A program made the position numbers and the translations under genes. Below, piece after piece: positions 36,011-44,861 of a DNA stretch of 64,000 nucleotides. Each line of letters opens with the position of its first letter. The stretch's first letter is position 1. Source of the DNA: Massilia rubra (lineage in GTDB: Bacteria; Pseudomonadota; Gammaproteobacteria; Burkholderiales; Burkholderiaceae_D); NCBI RefSeq assembly GCF_011682065.1, contig NZ_VUYU01000004.1:186001-250000 (forward strand), read 5' to 3'. The notes below the pieces were generated by a model. The model made no database searches. It was not told the origin of the DNA and was given only the letters and a program-made list of their open reading frames with translations.

Positions 36011-38125
36011 TTACAGGTCGACCTTGACGCTCAGTTTGATGGTGCGCGGCGCGCCGGCGGCCAGGCGTGCGCCGGCGCCGGCCCAGTACCGCTTGTCGCC
36101 GAGGTTCTCGAGGTTGGCTTGCCAGGTGGTGCGTTTGCCCATGGCCTGGTGGATGTAGCGCGCGCCGGCGGTCCACAGGGTGACGCCGCCGAGCCAGGCC
36201 TGGTTCAGGTCATTGACGGGACGGCGGCCGGTGTAATACATGCCGCTGTTGACCGACAGGCCGGGCACGGCGTTCTCAAAAGCGTACGAGAGAAAGGCGC
36301 TGGCGGTCTGCCTGGACGCGTTCTCGGGCAGTTTGCCGTTGTAGCTGGCATTGATATTGGCAAATTCAGGCCGCAGGAACTGGGCCGAGGTTTGCCACGC
36401 CAGTTGGCGCGTGAGCTGGCCCTGGGTCGCCAGTTCGATGCCGCGGTAGTGTTGTTCGCCGTCCGCCACGAACAGGTTGGCCGCGTTGGTGTAGTAACCG
36501 GGGCGGTCGATGTCGAACAGCGCGGCCGAGACCAGGGTGCCGCCCGGGGCGCGCCAGCGCATGCCCAGTTCCTTCTGGCGGCTCACGCCCGGCGCCATGC
36601 GTTCGCCCTGGTTGAGCGTGCCGGCCGGACCCGCCTCGCCTTCTTCCAGGCCCTGCGCGGCGGAGGCGTACAAGGACAGGTCGGCCAGCGCTTTGTAGAT
36701 GACGGCGGCCATCGGCGTGGTCTTGCCGGCGGCGTAGTTGTTTGTGCCCTGCGCGCTGCGGTAACGCACCTTGCGCGCCCCGGCGATCAACTGCCATTGC
36801 GGCGACAGTTGCATGCGGTCGATGGCGTACAGGCCGTCGTCGCGCGTGTCGAGGGCGGCGGTGGTCGGCGTGGCCGGTCGCGGCGCGTACGTGATGCTGG
36901 TGATGACGACCGGCTCGTACAGGTTCTGCGCGGCGATCGCGTAGGTGCTCTGGTAGATCGGGTCCTGGGTCTTGTTGGTGCGGCTGGCGCCGAGCGTCAT
37001 CTCGTGCTTGATGGCGCCGCTGCTGGCGGTGCCGAACAACTCGGCGCGCACGATGTTCGATCCGACCACGCTCTCTTGCGCATTGCCGGCGATGCGGCCG
37101 GCGCCGGTGGCCACGGCGGCCGGGTTGGTGAAGCGGAAAATGGCCAGGTTGCGTTCGCGCGCCACTTGCGAGCGGCCGGCTTCGAGCGTGAGCGCCCAGC
37201 CGTCGGCCAGCGCATAATCGGCGCGCAGGGCCACGCTTTTGCTGGTGGCGTCGAAGCGGGCGCTGTCCGGACCGACCAGGCGCGCCGGATCGAGCGCGCG
37301 CGGCAGGGCGATGATGCCGTTGACGGCGGTCGGCAGCGCAACGCCGGCTTGTTCGGTGATCTTGCGGCGGTCGTATTCCAGGTCGGCCTTGAGCAGCAGG
37401 CGCCTGTCGACGCGCCAGTCCAGCGCGGCGGAGGCGAAGCGGCGGCTGCCTTCGCCGACCTGGTCGAGGAAGCTGCCCAGCGAGCCAGCGGCGGCGTTCA
37501 GGCGCACGCCGAATTGCTGCCGCTCGCCGAAGCGGCGGCCGAGGTCGATATTCGCGATCGCCGTGCCCTGGTCGTCCAGCTTGACGCCGGCGCTGGTCAC
37601 GGGAGCGGCGCCGGCGCGCCTGGTGACGAAGTTGACCACCCCGGCCGGCGAGGTAAAGCCGTAGTACAGCGCCGAGGCGCCCTTGAGCACTTCGACGCGC
37701 TCCTTGTTCTCCATCGGCACCTGCGAGAAGTTCATGATCGGCACCGAGCCGTTGAGGCGGTAGTTGGTGCGGTTTTCGACGGCTATGCCGCGGATGACCA
37801 GTTGGTCCCAGGTCTCGCCGCCGTTCTGCTGGCGCGTCACGCCGGCGCTATTGCGCAGGGCGTCGTACAGGCCGGCGGCCGCTTGCAGTTCCAGCACTTC
37901 GCGCGTGATGACGTTGACGGTGGAGGGCACGTCCATCACGTCGGCCCCGCGAAAGCTCCCGGCCGAAACCGAATTGGGCACGAAGCCCTGGGCGCGCACG
38001 GCCGTGATGGTGACCGCGTCGACCGCGCCGCCGTCCTCGGCCCGGGCGGCTGCGTGGGGCCCGATGCAGGCGAGCGAAACGGCGAAGCAGAGAGGGCGGA
38101 GGGTCGCCCGGCGTGGTGCGGTCAT
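36011..38125 (-). CDS. TonB-dependent siderophore receptor
   Basis: 704 aa. Signal peptide with core LCFAVSLACIGPHAAARA. Plug region includes MDVPSTVNVITREVLELQAA, LVIRGIAVENRTNYRLNG and RVEVLKGASALYYGFTSPAG, the typical siderophore-receptor plug. Barrel with terminal strand IKLSVKVDL. Head-to-tail with the other receptor and preceded by its own Fur box. The two are not close paralogues, so they probably import different ferric siderophores. Confidence 0.92.
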   Translation of the reverse strand: MTAPRRATLRPLCFAVSLACIGPHAAARAEDGGAVDAVTITAVRAQGFVPNSVSAGSFRGADVMDVPSTVNVITREVLELQAAAGLYDALRNSAGVTRQQNGGETWDQLVIRGIAVENRTNYRLNGSVPIMNFSQVPMENKERVEVLKGASALYYGFTSPAGVVNFVTRRAGAAPVTSAGVKLDDQGTAIANIDLGRRFGERQQFGVRLNAAAGSLGSFLDQVGEGSRRFASAALDWRVDRRLLLKADLEYDRRKITEQAGVALPTAVNGIIALPRALDPARLVGPDSARFDATSKSVALRADYALADGWALTLEAGRSQVARERNLAIFRFTNPAAVATGAGRIAGNAQESVVGSNIVRAELFGTASSGAIKHEMTLGASRTNKTQDPIYQSTYAIAAQNLYEPVVITSITYAPRPATPTTAALDTRDDGLYAIDRMQLSPQWQLIAGARKVRYRSAQGTNNYAAGKTTPMAAVIYKALADLSLYASAAQGLEEGEAGPAGTLNQGERMAPGVSRQKELGMRWRAPGGTLVSAALFDIDRPGYYTNAANLFVADGEQHYRGIELATQGQLTRQLAWQTSAQFLRPEFANINASYNGKLPENASRQTASAFLSYAFENAVPGLSVNSGMYYTGRRPVNDLNQAWLGGVTLWTAGARYIHQAMGKRTTWQANLENLGDKRYWAGAGARLAAGAPRTIKLSVKVDL

Positions 38126-38167
38126 GGTAAAAGTCTCAAGAGAGCGTACAAAGGGTCAATATTTTAT

Positions 38168-38190
38168 GCTAAATGAGAATCATTAGCAAT
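38168..38190. promoter_or_regulatory. Fur box of the second siderophore receptor gene
   Basis: ctaaatgagaatcattagc is a near-perfect Fur palindrome, about 45 bases upstream of the 38125 start. Confidence 0.78.
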
Positions 38191-38275
38191 TACTGCCGAC
38201 GGTGCGTGGTACAGCTTCCGGGCGGCGCCGTCCGGCTTGGTATACTGCCCGCATTTTCACGCACAAGGTTATCCG

Positions 38276-39076
38276 ATGGCCCACCCGCTGGAACTGCGCG
38301 CGCACGCGCTGCAGTGCTTACTCGAACCCGATCCGGCCACCAAGACGGCGGCGATTGCCGTGCTGGCGCAAGCGCACCTGAACGGTGACTGGCGCGTGGA
38401 TAATGGCGCCGTGTTCGACGTGGCCGGTCCGATACCGGGCCGGCCCGAGCGCCCGCAACTGGTGCCGCCGCGCCTGGTGGGGCGGCGCTCGATGGTGACG
38501 GTGGAAGGGCGCGCGATGCTGGTCCATTCGCTGGCCCACATCGAATTTAACGCCATGAACCTGGCGCTCGATGCGCTGTGGCGTTTTGGCGGCCTGCCGG
38601 ACGGGTACTACACCGACTGGCTGCGCGTGGCCAAAGAGGAGGCGTATCATTTTTCGATGCTGGCCGCGCACCTCGAGGTGCTCGGCTACCGCTACGGCGA
38701 CTTCCCGGCCCACGACAGCCTGTGGGAGATGGTCGAGAAAACCAAGGGTGATGTGGTGGCGCGCATGGCGCTGGTGCCGCGCACGCTCGAGGCGCGCGGG
38801 CTCGATGCGATTCCGCCGCTGCGCGCAAAAATCGCGCAGGCGGGCGACATGGCGGCGGCGGCCATCCTCGATATCATCCTGCGCGACGAGGTCGGGCATG
38901 TGGAGATCGGCAACCGCTGGTATCGTTATCTGTGCGAGCAGCGCGGGCTCGATCCGCAGGCGGCGTACGCCGAGCTGGCGCTGCGCTACGAGGCCCCGGT
39001 GCTCAAGGGGCCGTTCAATTTCGACGCGCGCCGCCGGGCGGGGTTCACAGAGGCCGAGTTGGGAATGCTCTCTTGA
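38276..39076 (+). CDS. DUF455 ferritin-like protein
   Basis: 266 aa from ATG 38276. Four-helix-bundle ferritin-like fold with the metal-ligand pattern HSLAHIEFNAMNLALDAL (E and H in helix 1), VAKEEAYHFSMLAAHLEVLGY (E..H in helix 2) and LRDEVGHVEIGNRWY (E..H in helix 4). DUF455 relates to tRNA hydroxylase MiaE and diiron oxidases; the exact substrate is unknown. It starts about 150 bases from a Fur-regulated receptor gene, in the opposite direction, and could share iron control. Confidence 0.85.
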   Translation: MAHPLELRAHALQCLLEPDPATKTAAIAVLAQAHLNGDWRVDNGAVFDVAGPIPGRPERPQLVPPRLVGRRSMVTVEGRAMLVHSLAHIEFNAMNLALDALWRFGGLPDGYYTDWLRVAKEEAYHFSMLAAHLEVLGYRYGDFPAHDSLWEMVEKTKGDVVARMALVPRTLEARGLDAIPPLRAKIAQAGDMAAAAILDIILRDEVGHVEIGNRWYRYLCEQRGLDPQAAYAELALRYEAPVLKGPFNFDARRRAGFTEAELGMLS

Positions 39077-39328
39077 ATCCGCGGTGAGGCGTCATAGACC
39101 GCAGTCAGTGTCTTGGATGTGTCGCAGCCAGGCCACAGGCTGACTTCCGTGTCGTCTCTCGCGGCTTCACAGCTAACATGCGACGGATCGTTCTGCGTGG
39201 TAGCTGTTTGTGATACAAGCTATATGAAGTTCGCCTGACGTCAAGCGGTCCTCTTTCGTTAAGAATTTCTGCGCAAATGCGGAACCAAAGTCTCAGAGCG
39301 AAATCGAAGTGGAGGCGAGGTGCCAGGA

Positions 39329-40714
39329 ATGGTCGCCCGCTTGCTAATCGATGACTTGCGCGACAAAACAATGAACGGCGAAGAGGAACCCAGTCCGGAG
39401 CAGTTGGCAGCAGAACTGTTCAGGCATGAAGCACGACTGACTGACGTCCAGCGTCTCGGCGCGCCCGTGATGCCTGTGGCGCTCTCCCAGTGGGTGCTAA
39501 CCACCTTCCTTGTTGCATTGTTCGGCGTTGCGGCGTGGTTCGTGTGCAGTACACGCTACGCACACAAGGAAACCGTGATCGGGCAAGTGACCCCAGCGGA
39601 GGGGGCTCTGCGAATCATGGCCACAAAATCGGGCATTGCTGAAAGGGTGCTTGTTAACGAAGGCGATCATGTGCGGGCCGGTCAGGTTCTCATGTTTGTA
39701 TCGTCCGCTCCGAAATTGGAGCATGGCGAATCGCTTGCAGGCAGCTTGCGCGCGAACCAGCTAAGCCAACTCGACTTGCAGGCGAGCCAGGCAAGCGCAC
39801 GGCGCGACCAACTGTTGCGGCAGCGCGAAGAGATCGGTGCACATCGCAAGGGTATCGTCACCGATTTAGCGCAGATTGCCGGTTCGATCCGCCTGCAGAA
39901 GGAACGAGTAGCCATTCAGGAAAAAACGGTAGTGGCGGCACAGACCTTGGGTGCGCAGGGAATGATGCCCGCGCTCACAGTTCACGCCAAGGAAAACGAC
40001 CTGATCGCATCACGCCAGCTGTTAAGTGCACTTTCCCGCGAAAAGTCTCAGCAGGAAAGCACACTCGAACAACTCAGGATACAACACGAGCGGCTTGGCG
40101 CAGAGCTGCGTCTGGTCGTGATAGATGCTGCGCAAATCGCTGTAAAAGAAGAAGAAAAACGGCTTACATACGAAGCTACGTATGCGGACAATCCCACCGC
40201 TCCGCGCGATGGCGTGGTGTCCGCTCTTCAGGTCAAGAACGGCACGCCGGTGTCGCCCAATCAATCCCTTGCCGTGATCGTGCCATCGAGCACAAACAAC
40301 GGGGCCAGGTCGCTCGAGCTTGAACTCTGGGCTCCTTCACGTGCCATCGGCATGGTCAAAACTGGTGCAAAAGTGAAGATAATGTACGACGCGTTTCCGT
40401 ATCAGGTATTCGGCGTTGGCGAGGGCGAAGTGCGTTTCGTATCGAACGCCCCGGTTTTGCCGAACGAACTGCCGATACCGACGGAAGCCAAGGAACAGCT
40501 TTACAAAATCCGGGTCGCGTTACAACGCGACAGCTTGTCCGCATATGGCAAGCGTTGGCCGCTGGCACCCGGAATGCGTGTAACTGCAGATCTGGTCCTC
40601 GAAGAGCGAAGTTTGCTCGACTGGTTACTGGACCCTCTACACGCGATGCAGCGGCGTTCAGGGGACGATGTGGCATCGATCCCACCTTCATCAATAAACT
40701 TATTTAGCAGGTGA
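39329..40714 (+). CDS. HlyD/CvaA-type membrane fusion protein of a double-glycine export system
   Basis: 461 aa from ATG 39329 (GAGG eight bases upstream; GTG 39320 is also possible). One membrane span at residues about 53-75 (WVLTTFLVALFGVAAWFV). Periplasmic part: lipoyl/beta-barrel half motif (SGIAERVLVNEGDHVRAGQVL), a long coiled-coil hairpin (residues about 130-270, with the repeating ARRDQLLRQREEI pattern), then the second half (PRDGVVSALQVKNGTPVSPN) and a barrel domain. This is the adaptor that links a C39-ABC exporter to an outer-membrane TolC. First gene of a same-strand operon with toxin, two putative immunity genes and exporter; GC is visibly lower than the flanks. Confidence 0.9.
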   Translation: MVARLLIDDLRDKTMNGEEEPSPEQLAAELFRHEARLTDVQRLGAPVMPVALSQWVLTTFLVALFGVAAWFVCSTRYAHKETVIGQVTPAEGALRIMATKSGIAERVLVNEGDHVRAGQVLMFVSSAPKLEHGESLAGSLRANQLSQLDLQASQASARRDQLLRQREEIGAHRKGIVTDLAQIAGSIRLQKERVAIQEKTVVAAQTLGAQGMMPALTVHAKENDLIASRQLLSALSREKSQQESTLEQLRIQHERLGAELRLVVIDAAQIAVKEEEKRLTYEATYADNPTAPRDGVVSALQVKNGTPVSPNQSLAVIVPSSTNNGARSLELELWAPSRAIGMVKTGAKVKIMYDAFPYQVFGVGEGEVRFVSNAPVLPNELPIPTEAKEQLYKIRVALQRDSLSAYGKRWPLAPGMRVTADLVLEERSLLDWLLDPLHAMQRRSGDDVASIPPSSINLFSR

Positions 40715-40718
40715 CATC

Positions 40719-41408
40719 ATGCGTGAATTAAGCAAACATGAACTTTGTTTCGTTGCAGGGGGTATTGCTCAGAATAGGGCCGAGCATTGGACACGAAATT
40801 GCGACTGGGGCGCCGATAGCAATTTGATGATGTTTTCAGATCGTGATTATGCCAATGATGGCGGCGGCACGGTCGAATGGTTTTCCGATTCCAATGATTA
40901 CTTTGGAGATTACGGGAATTACGACAACTGGAATGACAATTTCTCGGACGGATTTGTTGGCACCGACGCGGTCGGCGGCGGGGTTGGAAGGTACGCGTCA
41001 ATTGCACCGGACGCGATCCCGCAAGGTGACTATCACTTCGAATATCATCAAAGTTCGGGCAACCTGATGTTGGTCGGGAAGGACGGAAGATCCTACCAAT
41101 TTGGTAGCGAAAATGCCGGTTACTCAGGTACCCCGCTGTACAAGAATAATCCGGATGCCGACCATATTCGCAATGGCGGTCCCCTTCCTGAGGGTCGCTA
41201 CATGATCGGTGACGTTACTAATCATAAAGGGCCAAATTCCATCGCGTTGAGACCGTCCTCGGAAAATGATATGCACGAACGGTCGGACTTCCTGATACAT
41301 GGAGATAATGGGCGCGGCACCGCATCCGAAGGTTGCATCATCCTCCCGCGTGATATGAGGGAATCGATAGTGAACAGCAACGTGAAAGAGTTAAGGGTCG
41401 TAAGGTAG
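40719..41408 (+). CDS. Double-glycine-leader protein with L,D-transpeptidase/Tlde1-like (DUF2778) domain
   Basis: 229 aa, starting four bases after the adaptor gene. Residues 1-15, MRELSKHELCFVAGG, form a textbook class II bacteriocin leader (ELS..EL..V.GG), with cleavage by a C39 peptidase expected after Gly15. Residues about 30-80 are a Gly/Asp/Asn/Tyr-rich low-complexity linker. Residues about 100-229 form the catalytic domain (LMLVGKDGRSYQFGS, PLPEGRYMIGD) with His194 (LIHGDNGRG) and Cys206 (ASEGCIILP), the HG...S.GC pattern of YkuD-like/DUF2778 enzymes. Tlde1-type T6SS effectors with this domain attack peptidoglycan stem peptides. Likely an exported cell-wall-attacking toxin. Confidence 0.85.
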   Translation: MRELSKHELCFVAGGIAQNRAEHWTRNCDWGADSNLMMFSDRDYANDGGGTVEWFSDSNDYFGDYGNYDNWNDNFSDGFVGTDAVGGGVGRYASIAPDAIPQGDYHFEYHQSSGNLMLVGKDGRSYQFGSENAGYSGTPLYKNNPDADHIRNGGPLPEGRYMIGDVTNHKGPNSIALRPSSENDMHERSDFLIHGDNGRGTASEGCIILPRDMRESIVNSNVKELRVVR

Positions 41409-41509
41409 AGGGGCAGGCGGCTGGCATGTTGTGCCGCATTTCGATATTCCGGCCGATATTCCGGCCGGAATTTCTCCACCATGCGGAAAAAATTGAAAGG
41501 AGGGCAACG

Positions 41510-42061
41510 ATGAGAGCGATGAGAGCAATGAGGGCGATGACTGTGCCGGTCCTGGTGCTGTCATGTCTCGCCTTAAAGGCCCACGCAGACACCTACCAGA
41601 GAAGTCTATCCGGTGGAATATTCGTGACGCTTGTAGATGGTTCCTTTAACGCATCCGAACACCACATACAGAATTGCAATCAAGCCGATACCTGTCTGGT
41701 TGATCACCTTCCGCCGCTGATGACTCTTGGTCTTCCGAACACCGAAGTAAAGTCGATTAAGGTCAGCGTGGGTGGATTGACGTACACCCTTCCTTCGTCG
41801 CGAATGTTCGATCCTGGACTGAGTTGGAAATTCGGCGGACTGGAACGATTTACGGGCTATTGCGTCAATCGTTTCAATTGTGCTTTCCGAGCGAGATTTG
41901 CCGAAGCCGGCGGCGCCTACTCGGCGGAATGGATCATCAAGGATGGGGTTGCGACACGTACGGTACTGTCTGCAAGTAACGATATTTCGGCGCTGTTTTC
42001 CGAGAATCCAATCCCGCCGCACGAGGGAGGGCGCGCACTCGCGGAAAGCAAGCTGCCTTAA
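41510..42061 (+). CDS. Secreted putative immunity protein A
   Basis: 183 aa, AAGGAGG seven bases before ATG 41510. The leader begins with a repeated MRA unit (MRAMRAMRAM, from a 9-bp tandem repeat), then VPVLVLSCLALKAHA and a mature start DTYQRSLSGG. It carries two C-x5-C pairs (CNQADTC and CVNRFNC) likely to form disulfides in the periplasm. Strongly similar in pattern to the next gene product (CLVDH.PP, EWxIK.G, TRTVLS). Position directly after the toxin gene and the periplasmic leader fit a protein that shields the cell's own peptidoglycan from the toxin. Family not recognised. Confidence 0.75.
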   Translation: MRAMRAMRAMTVPVLVLSCLALKAHADTYQRSLSGGIFVTLVDGSFNASEHHIQNCNQADTCLVDHLPPLMTLGLPNTEVKSIKVSVGGLTYTLPSSRMFDPGLSWKFGGLERFTGYCVNRFNCAFRARFAEAGGAYSAEWIIKDGVATRTVLSASNDISALFSENPIPPHEGGRALAESKLP

Positions 42062-42176
42062 TGAAACTGAGCTGCAACCGCCTTCGCTGTTGTTTGAACT
42101 AACGGGTGGCCGTGCTCATTTGTTGATGCACTGGCATCTCTCAAAGTAATAGAATGCAAATTAAAGGAGCGCAGCG

Positions 42177-42689
42177 ATGAAGTTAACTAGTCTGGCACTG
42201 CTGATGGTTCTTTTTCTGAATCTGGTCCCGTCTGCCATAAAGGCCGAAACATACCGGCACGTCATGTCGGGAGATGTCATTGTCACGGTTATTGACGGCC
42301 CCTTCGTGGCGGCGGAACACCATATACACGGATGCAGCAGGGGGCAAGCCTGTCTTGTCGACCACGTGCCACCCGTGGTTGCAACCGGCCGACCGGTTGA
42401 CGAAATCAAGTCGATTAACATCAGCGTCGATGGCATGACCTACGCGCTTCAGGCGTCCGGCATGTTCAATACAAGCGTTGCCTTACGTAATGGAGGAATA
42501 AAGAGATTTGCCGGATATTGCTATGATCGTAATAACTGTGCATTTCGCGGACGATTTGGCGATGGGGGGCACTCGTATGTTGCTGAATGGGTAATCAAGA
42601 ACGGTATCCCGACGCGTACAGTGCTGTCGCCATGCATGGATCTGGGTTGGTTATTCGATGACAATCCAATGCCGCCGAAATATGAGTAA
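42177..42689 (+). CDS. Secreted putative immunity protein B (paralogue of A)
   Basis: 170 aa, AAAGGAG before ATG 42177. Signal peptide LALLMVLFLNLVPSAIKA; mature start ETYRHVMSGD parallels DTYQRSLSGG of protein A. Shared blocks: AEHHIHGC, CLVDHVPP, EIKSINISVDGMTY, GYCYDRNNCAFRGRF, AEWVIKNGIPTRTVLS and LFDDNPMPP. Both C-x5-C pairs are kept, with one extra cysteine near the end. Two divergent paralogues after one toxin suggest duplication, a two-subunit inhibitor, or protection against variants made by relatives. Confidence 0.75.
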   Translation: MKLTSLALLMVLFLNLVPSAIKAETYRHVMSGDVIVTVIDGPFVAAEHHIHGCSRGQACLVDHVPPVVATGRPVDEIKSINISVDGMTYALQASGMFNTSVALRNGGIKRFAGYCYDRNNCAFRGRFGDGGHSYVAEWVIKNGIPTRTVLSPCMDLGWLFDDNPMPPKYE

Positions 42690-42722
42690 GGAGAGGCGGC
42701 TACCTACGCTTCCCGTCGCATC

Positions 42723-44861
42723 ATGGATCACATTTACCAGTCGGAGACCGCAGAGTGCGGACTAGTGTGCATCGCAATCGTGCTCAAGGAGCTCGGCGCG
42801 CCGACCGATTTGCATACACTGCGGCGGATCTGCCCTACGTCAGCGCGTGGCATGACGCTGGCCCAAGTGATGGACCTTGCCGCCACGGCTAATCTTACTT
42901 CGCGTGCAGTTCGGTGCGAGATGAGCGAACTGAATAAGTTACACCTGCCTGCCATTCTTCACTGGGGCATGCAGCACTATGTCGTACTCAGGCGGATTCG
43001 CAGGAATAGGGTGCAGATAATTGATCCGGCTTGCGGCGCGCGCACCCTTAGCATTAAGGAAGCGGGCCGCTACTTTACCGGTGTAGCGCTCGAACTTGCC
43101 ACGGCCCCGGAATTCCGAAAGCGCCGGACCAGCAGTCCATTGAGCCTCTGGTCTTGGTTCCGCTTCGATGCGGTCAGCTATCGCTGCCTTGCACAGATTT
43201 TTCTGTTGTCGCTGCTTCTGCAAGCGTACATGGTAGCCAGTCCATTTTATATTCAACTTGTAGTTGATCAGGCCGCACTCAAGGGTGACCGACCGCTGTT
43301 GCTTGCATTGGCGACCGGTTTCGCGCTGTTCGGAGTTTTTAACATTGTGGCCGAACTGTTGAGGGCCATGGTCACCTTACAGCTGAGCGCGTTGATGAAT
43401 TGGGATATGAGCGTGCGCTTATTACACCACCTTATACGGGTCCCCTTGCCTTGGTTTCAACGACGCAAGTTGGCCGACGTGCTGTCACGCTTCGATGCCA
43501 TCGGACCGGTTCGATCGCTGATATCAGGCGGCTTGATTGTCACTACAGTCGATGGCCTGCTGGTGCTGACCACGCTTGCGATGATGTTCATGCTCGCGTC
43601 CGACCTTGCGTGGCTTGCCCTTGCCGGATTGACGTTGTATGTGGCGATCCGGCTCGTGGCTTTGCCTTTCAGTATCAGGCTGGGCATGCAGGCACTTGTG
43701 GCACATGTTGCGGAAAATGGCAAGCGCATAGAAACCATCCGGGCAATTCAAACAATCAAGGCGATGGGGGCGGAGCAGGCACGGGAACGCACTTGGGCTA
43801 ATAGCCTTGCTGACTGTATCAGGTATGACCAGCGCCTGAATCTGACCAATCAAATCTTCGCCAGCGCGCTCGGCCTCCTTAGTGCAATGATCATGGTCTT
43901 CATCGTCTTTAATGGCGCGGGGGCGATCATCGATGGCAGCATGTCTGTCGGCCTGCTGTACGCGTTCATGGCATATGAGGGGCAGTTCATGGCGCGGTCC
44001 AGCGCATTTTTCGAACAGCTTGTCCAGTGGCGTATGACAGATATGTACTCGCACCGGTTAGCGGACGTCGTTCTGGTCGAACGCGAACATGGCGTGGACG
44101 CAGCATCGCCTGAAGGTACCTCGATCGATGGTGCCGTGGAACTATCCAATGTCGCTTTCGCCTACGCGCCACAGGACCCGTATGTTCTGAGCGGGGTATC
44201 GCTCAGGATCGACAAGGGGGAATTTGTGGCAATTGTCGGGCCTTCCGGTGCGGGAAAATCAACGCTTTTGAAAATTGTGTGCGGTTTGTAAACACCCTCA
44301 GCTGGCGAGGTAATACTTGACGGTCGCACGGTCAAGGCGTGGGGGACACGGACGGTCCGAAGAGCGTTCGGAACGGTCATGCAGGACGACGAGCTTTTGT
44401 CCGGTACCATCGCCGAAAACGTAGCTTTTTTTAACGAACAGATTGATTTACCGCTGGTGTGGCGATGCCTCCAGCGTGCAGCAATTGATGAAGATATTCG
44501 TCGGATGCCGATGGGAACCGACACCTACATCGGCGATATGGGAGGGGCACTATCGGGCGGCCAGAAGCAACGGCTGCTCCTGGCGCGCGCGCTCTATCGG
44601 ATGCCGAAAATCCTCCTGCTCGACGAGGCTACGTCGCACTTGGATGCCCAGTGTGAAGCGCGGATAAACGCTGCACTGAAGTCACTGGCGATTACCCGCA
44701 TCGTGGTTGCTCACCGGCGCGAGACGATCGACAGCGCGGACCGCATCATCTGCCTGGACGATGGGGGAGAGTATGCGCCGACAGGTCGCGCCAACGATAT
44801 CCTTCCGAAGAACGTTGAACACAACATGATGCGTCGACCTTTTTTGTCAGTTCCGAATCCT
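42723..44861 (+). pseudogene. C39 peptidase-containing ABC exporter interrupted by one stop codon
   Basis: Intact frame to TAA at 44289-44291 gives 522 aa; the same frame continues beyond. N-terminal C39 peptidase has Gln6, Cys12 (AECGL), His85 (QHYVVL) and Asp101 (IIDPACG). Six-helix transmembrane region about residues 160-440. The nucleotide-binding domain has Walker A GPSGAGKST, then the TAA just after VCGL where a tyrosine codon is usual. Afterwards, in frame: SAGEVILDG, signature LSGGQKQR (about 44550), Walker B ILLLDEATSHLD, and H-loop VVAHRRE. No own stop appears before the opposite-strand kinase gene, so the 3' end also looks altered. It should cleave the double-glycine leader and export the toxin. 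Confidence 0.85.

Noticed and set aside
41440-41475. Regulatory palindrome from repeated gatattccggcc before the first immunity gene
   Set aside because: The repeat is short and degenerate, lies just upstream of an ordinary ribosome site, and I could not separate it from chance.
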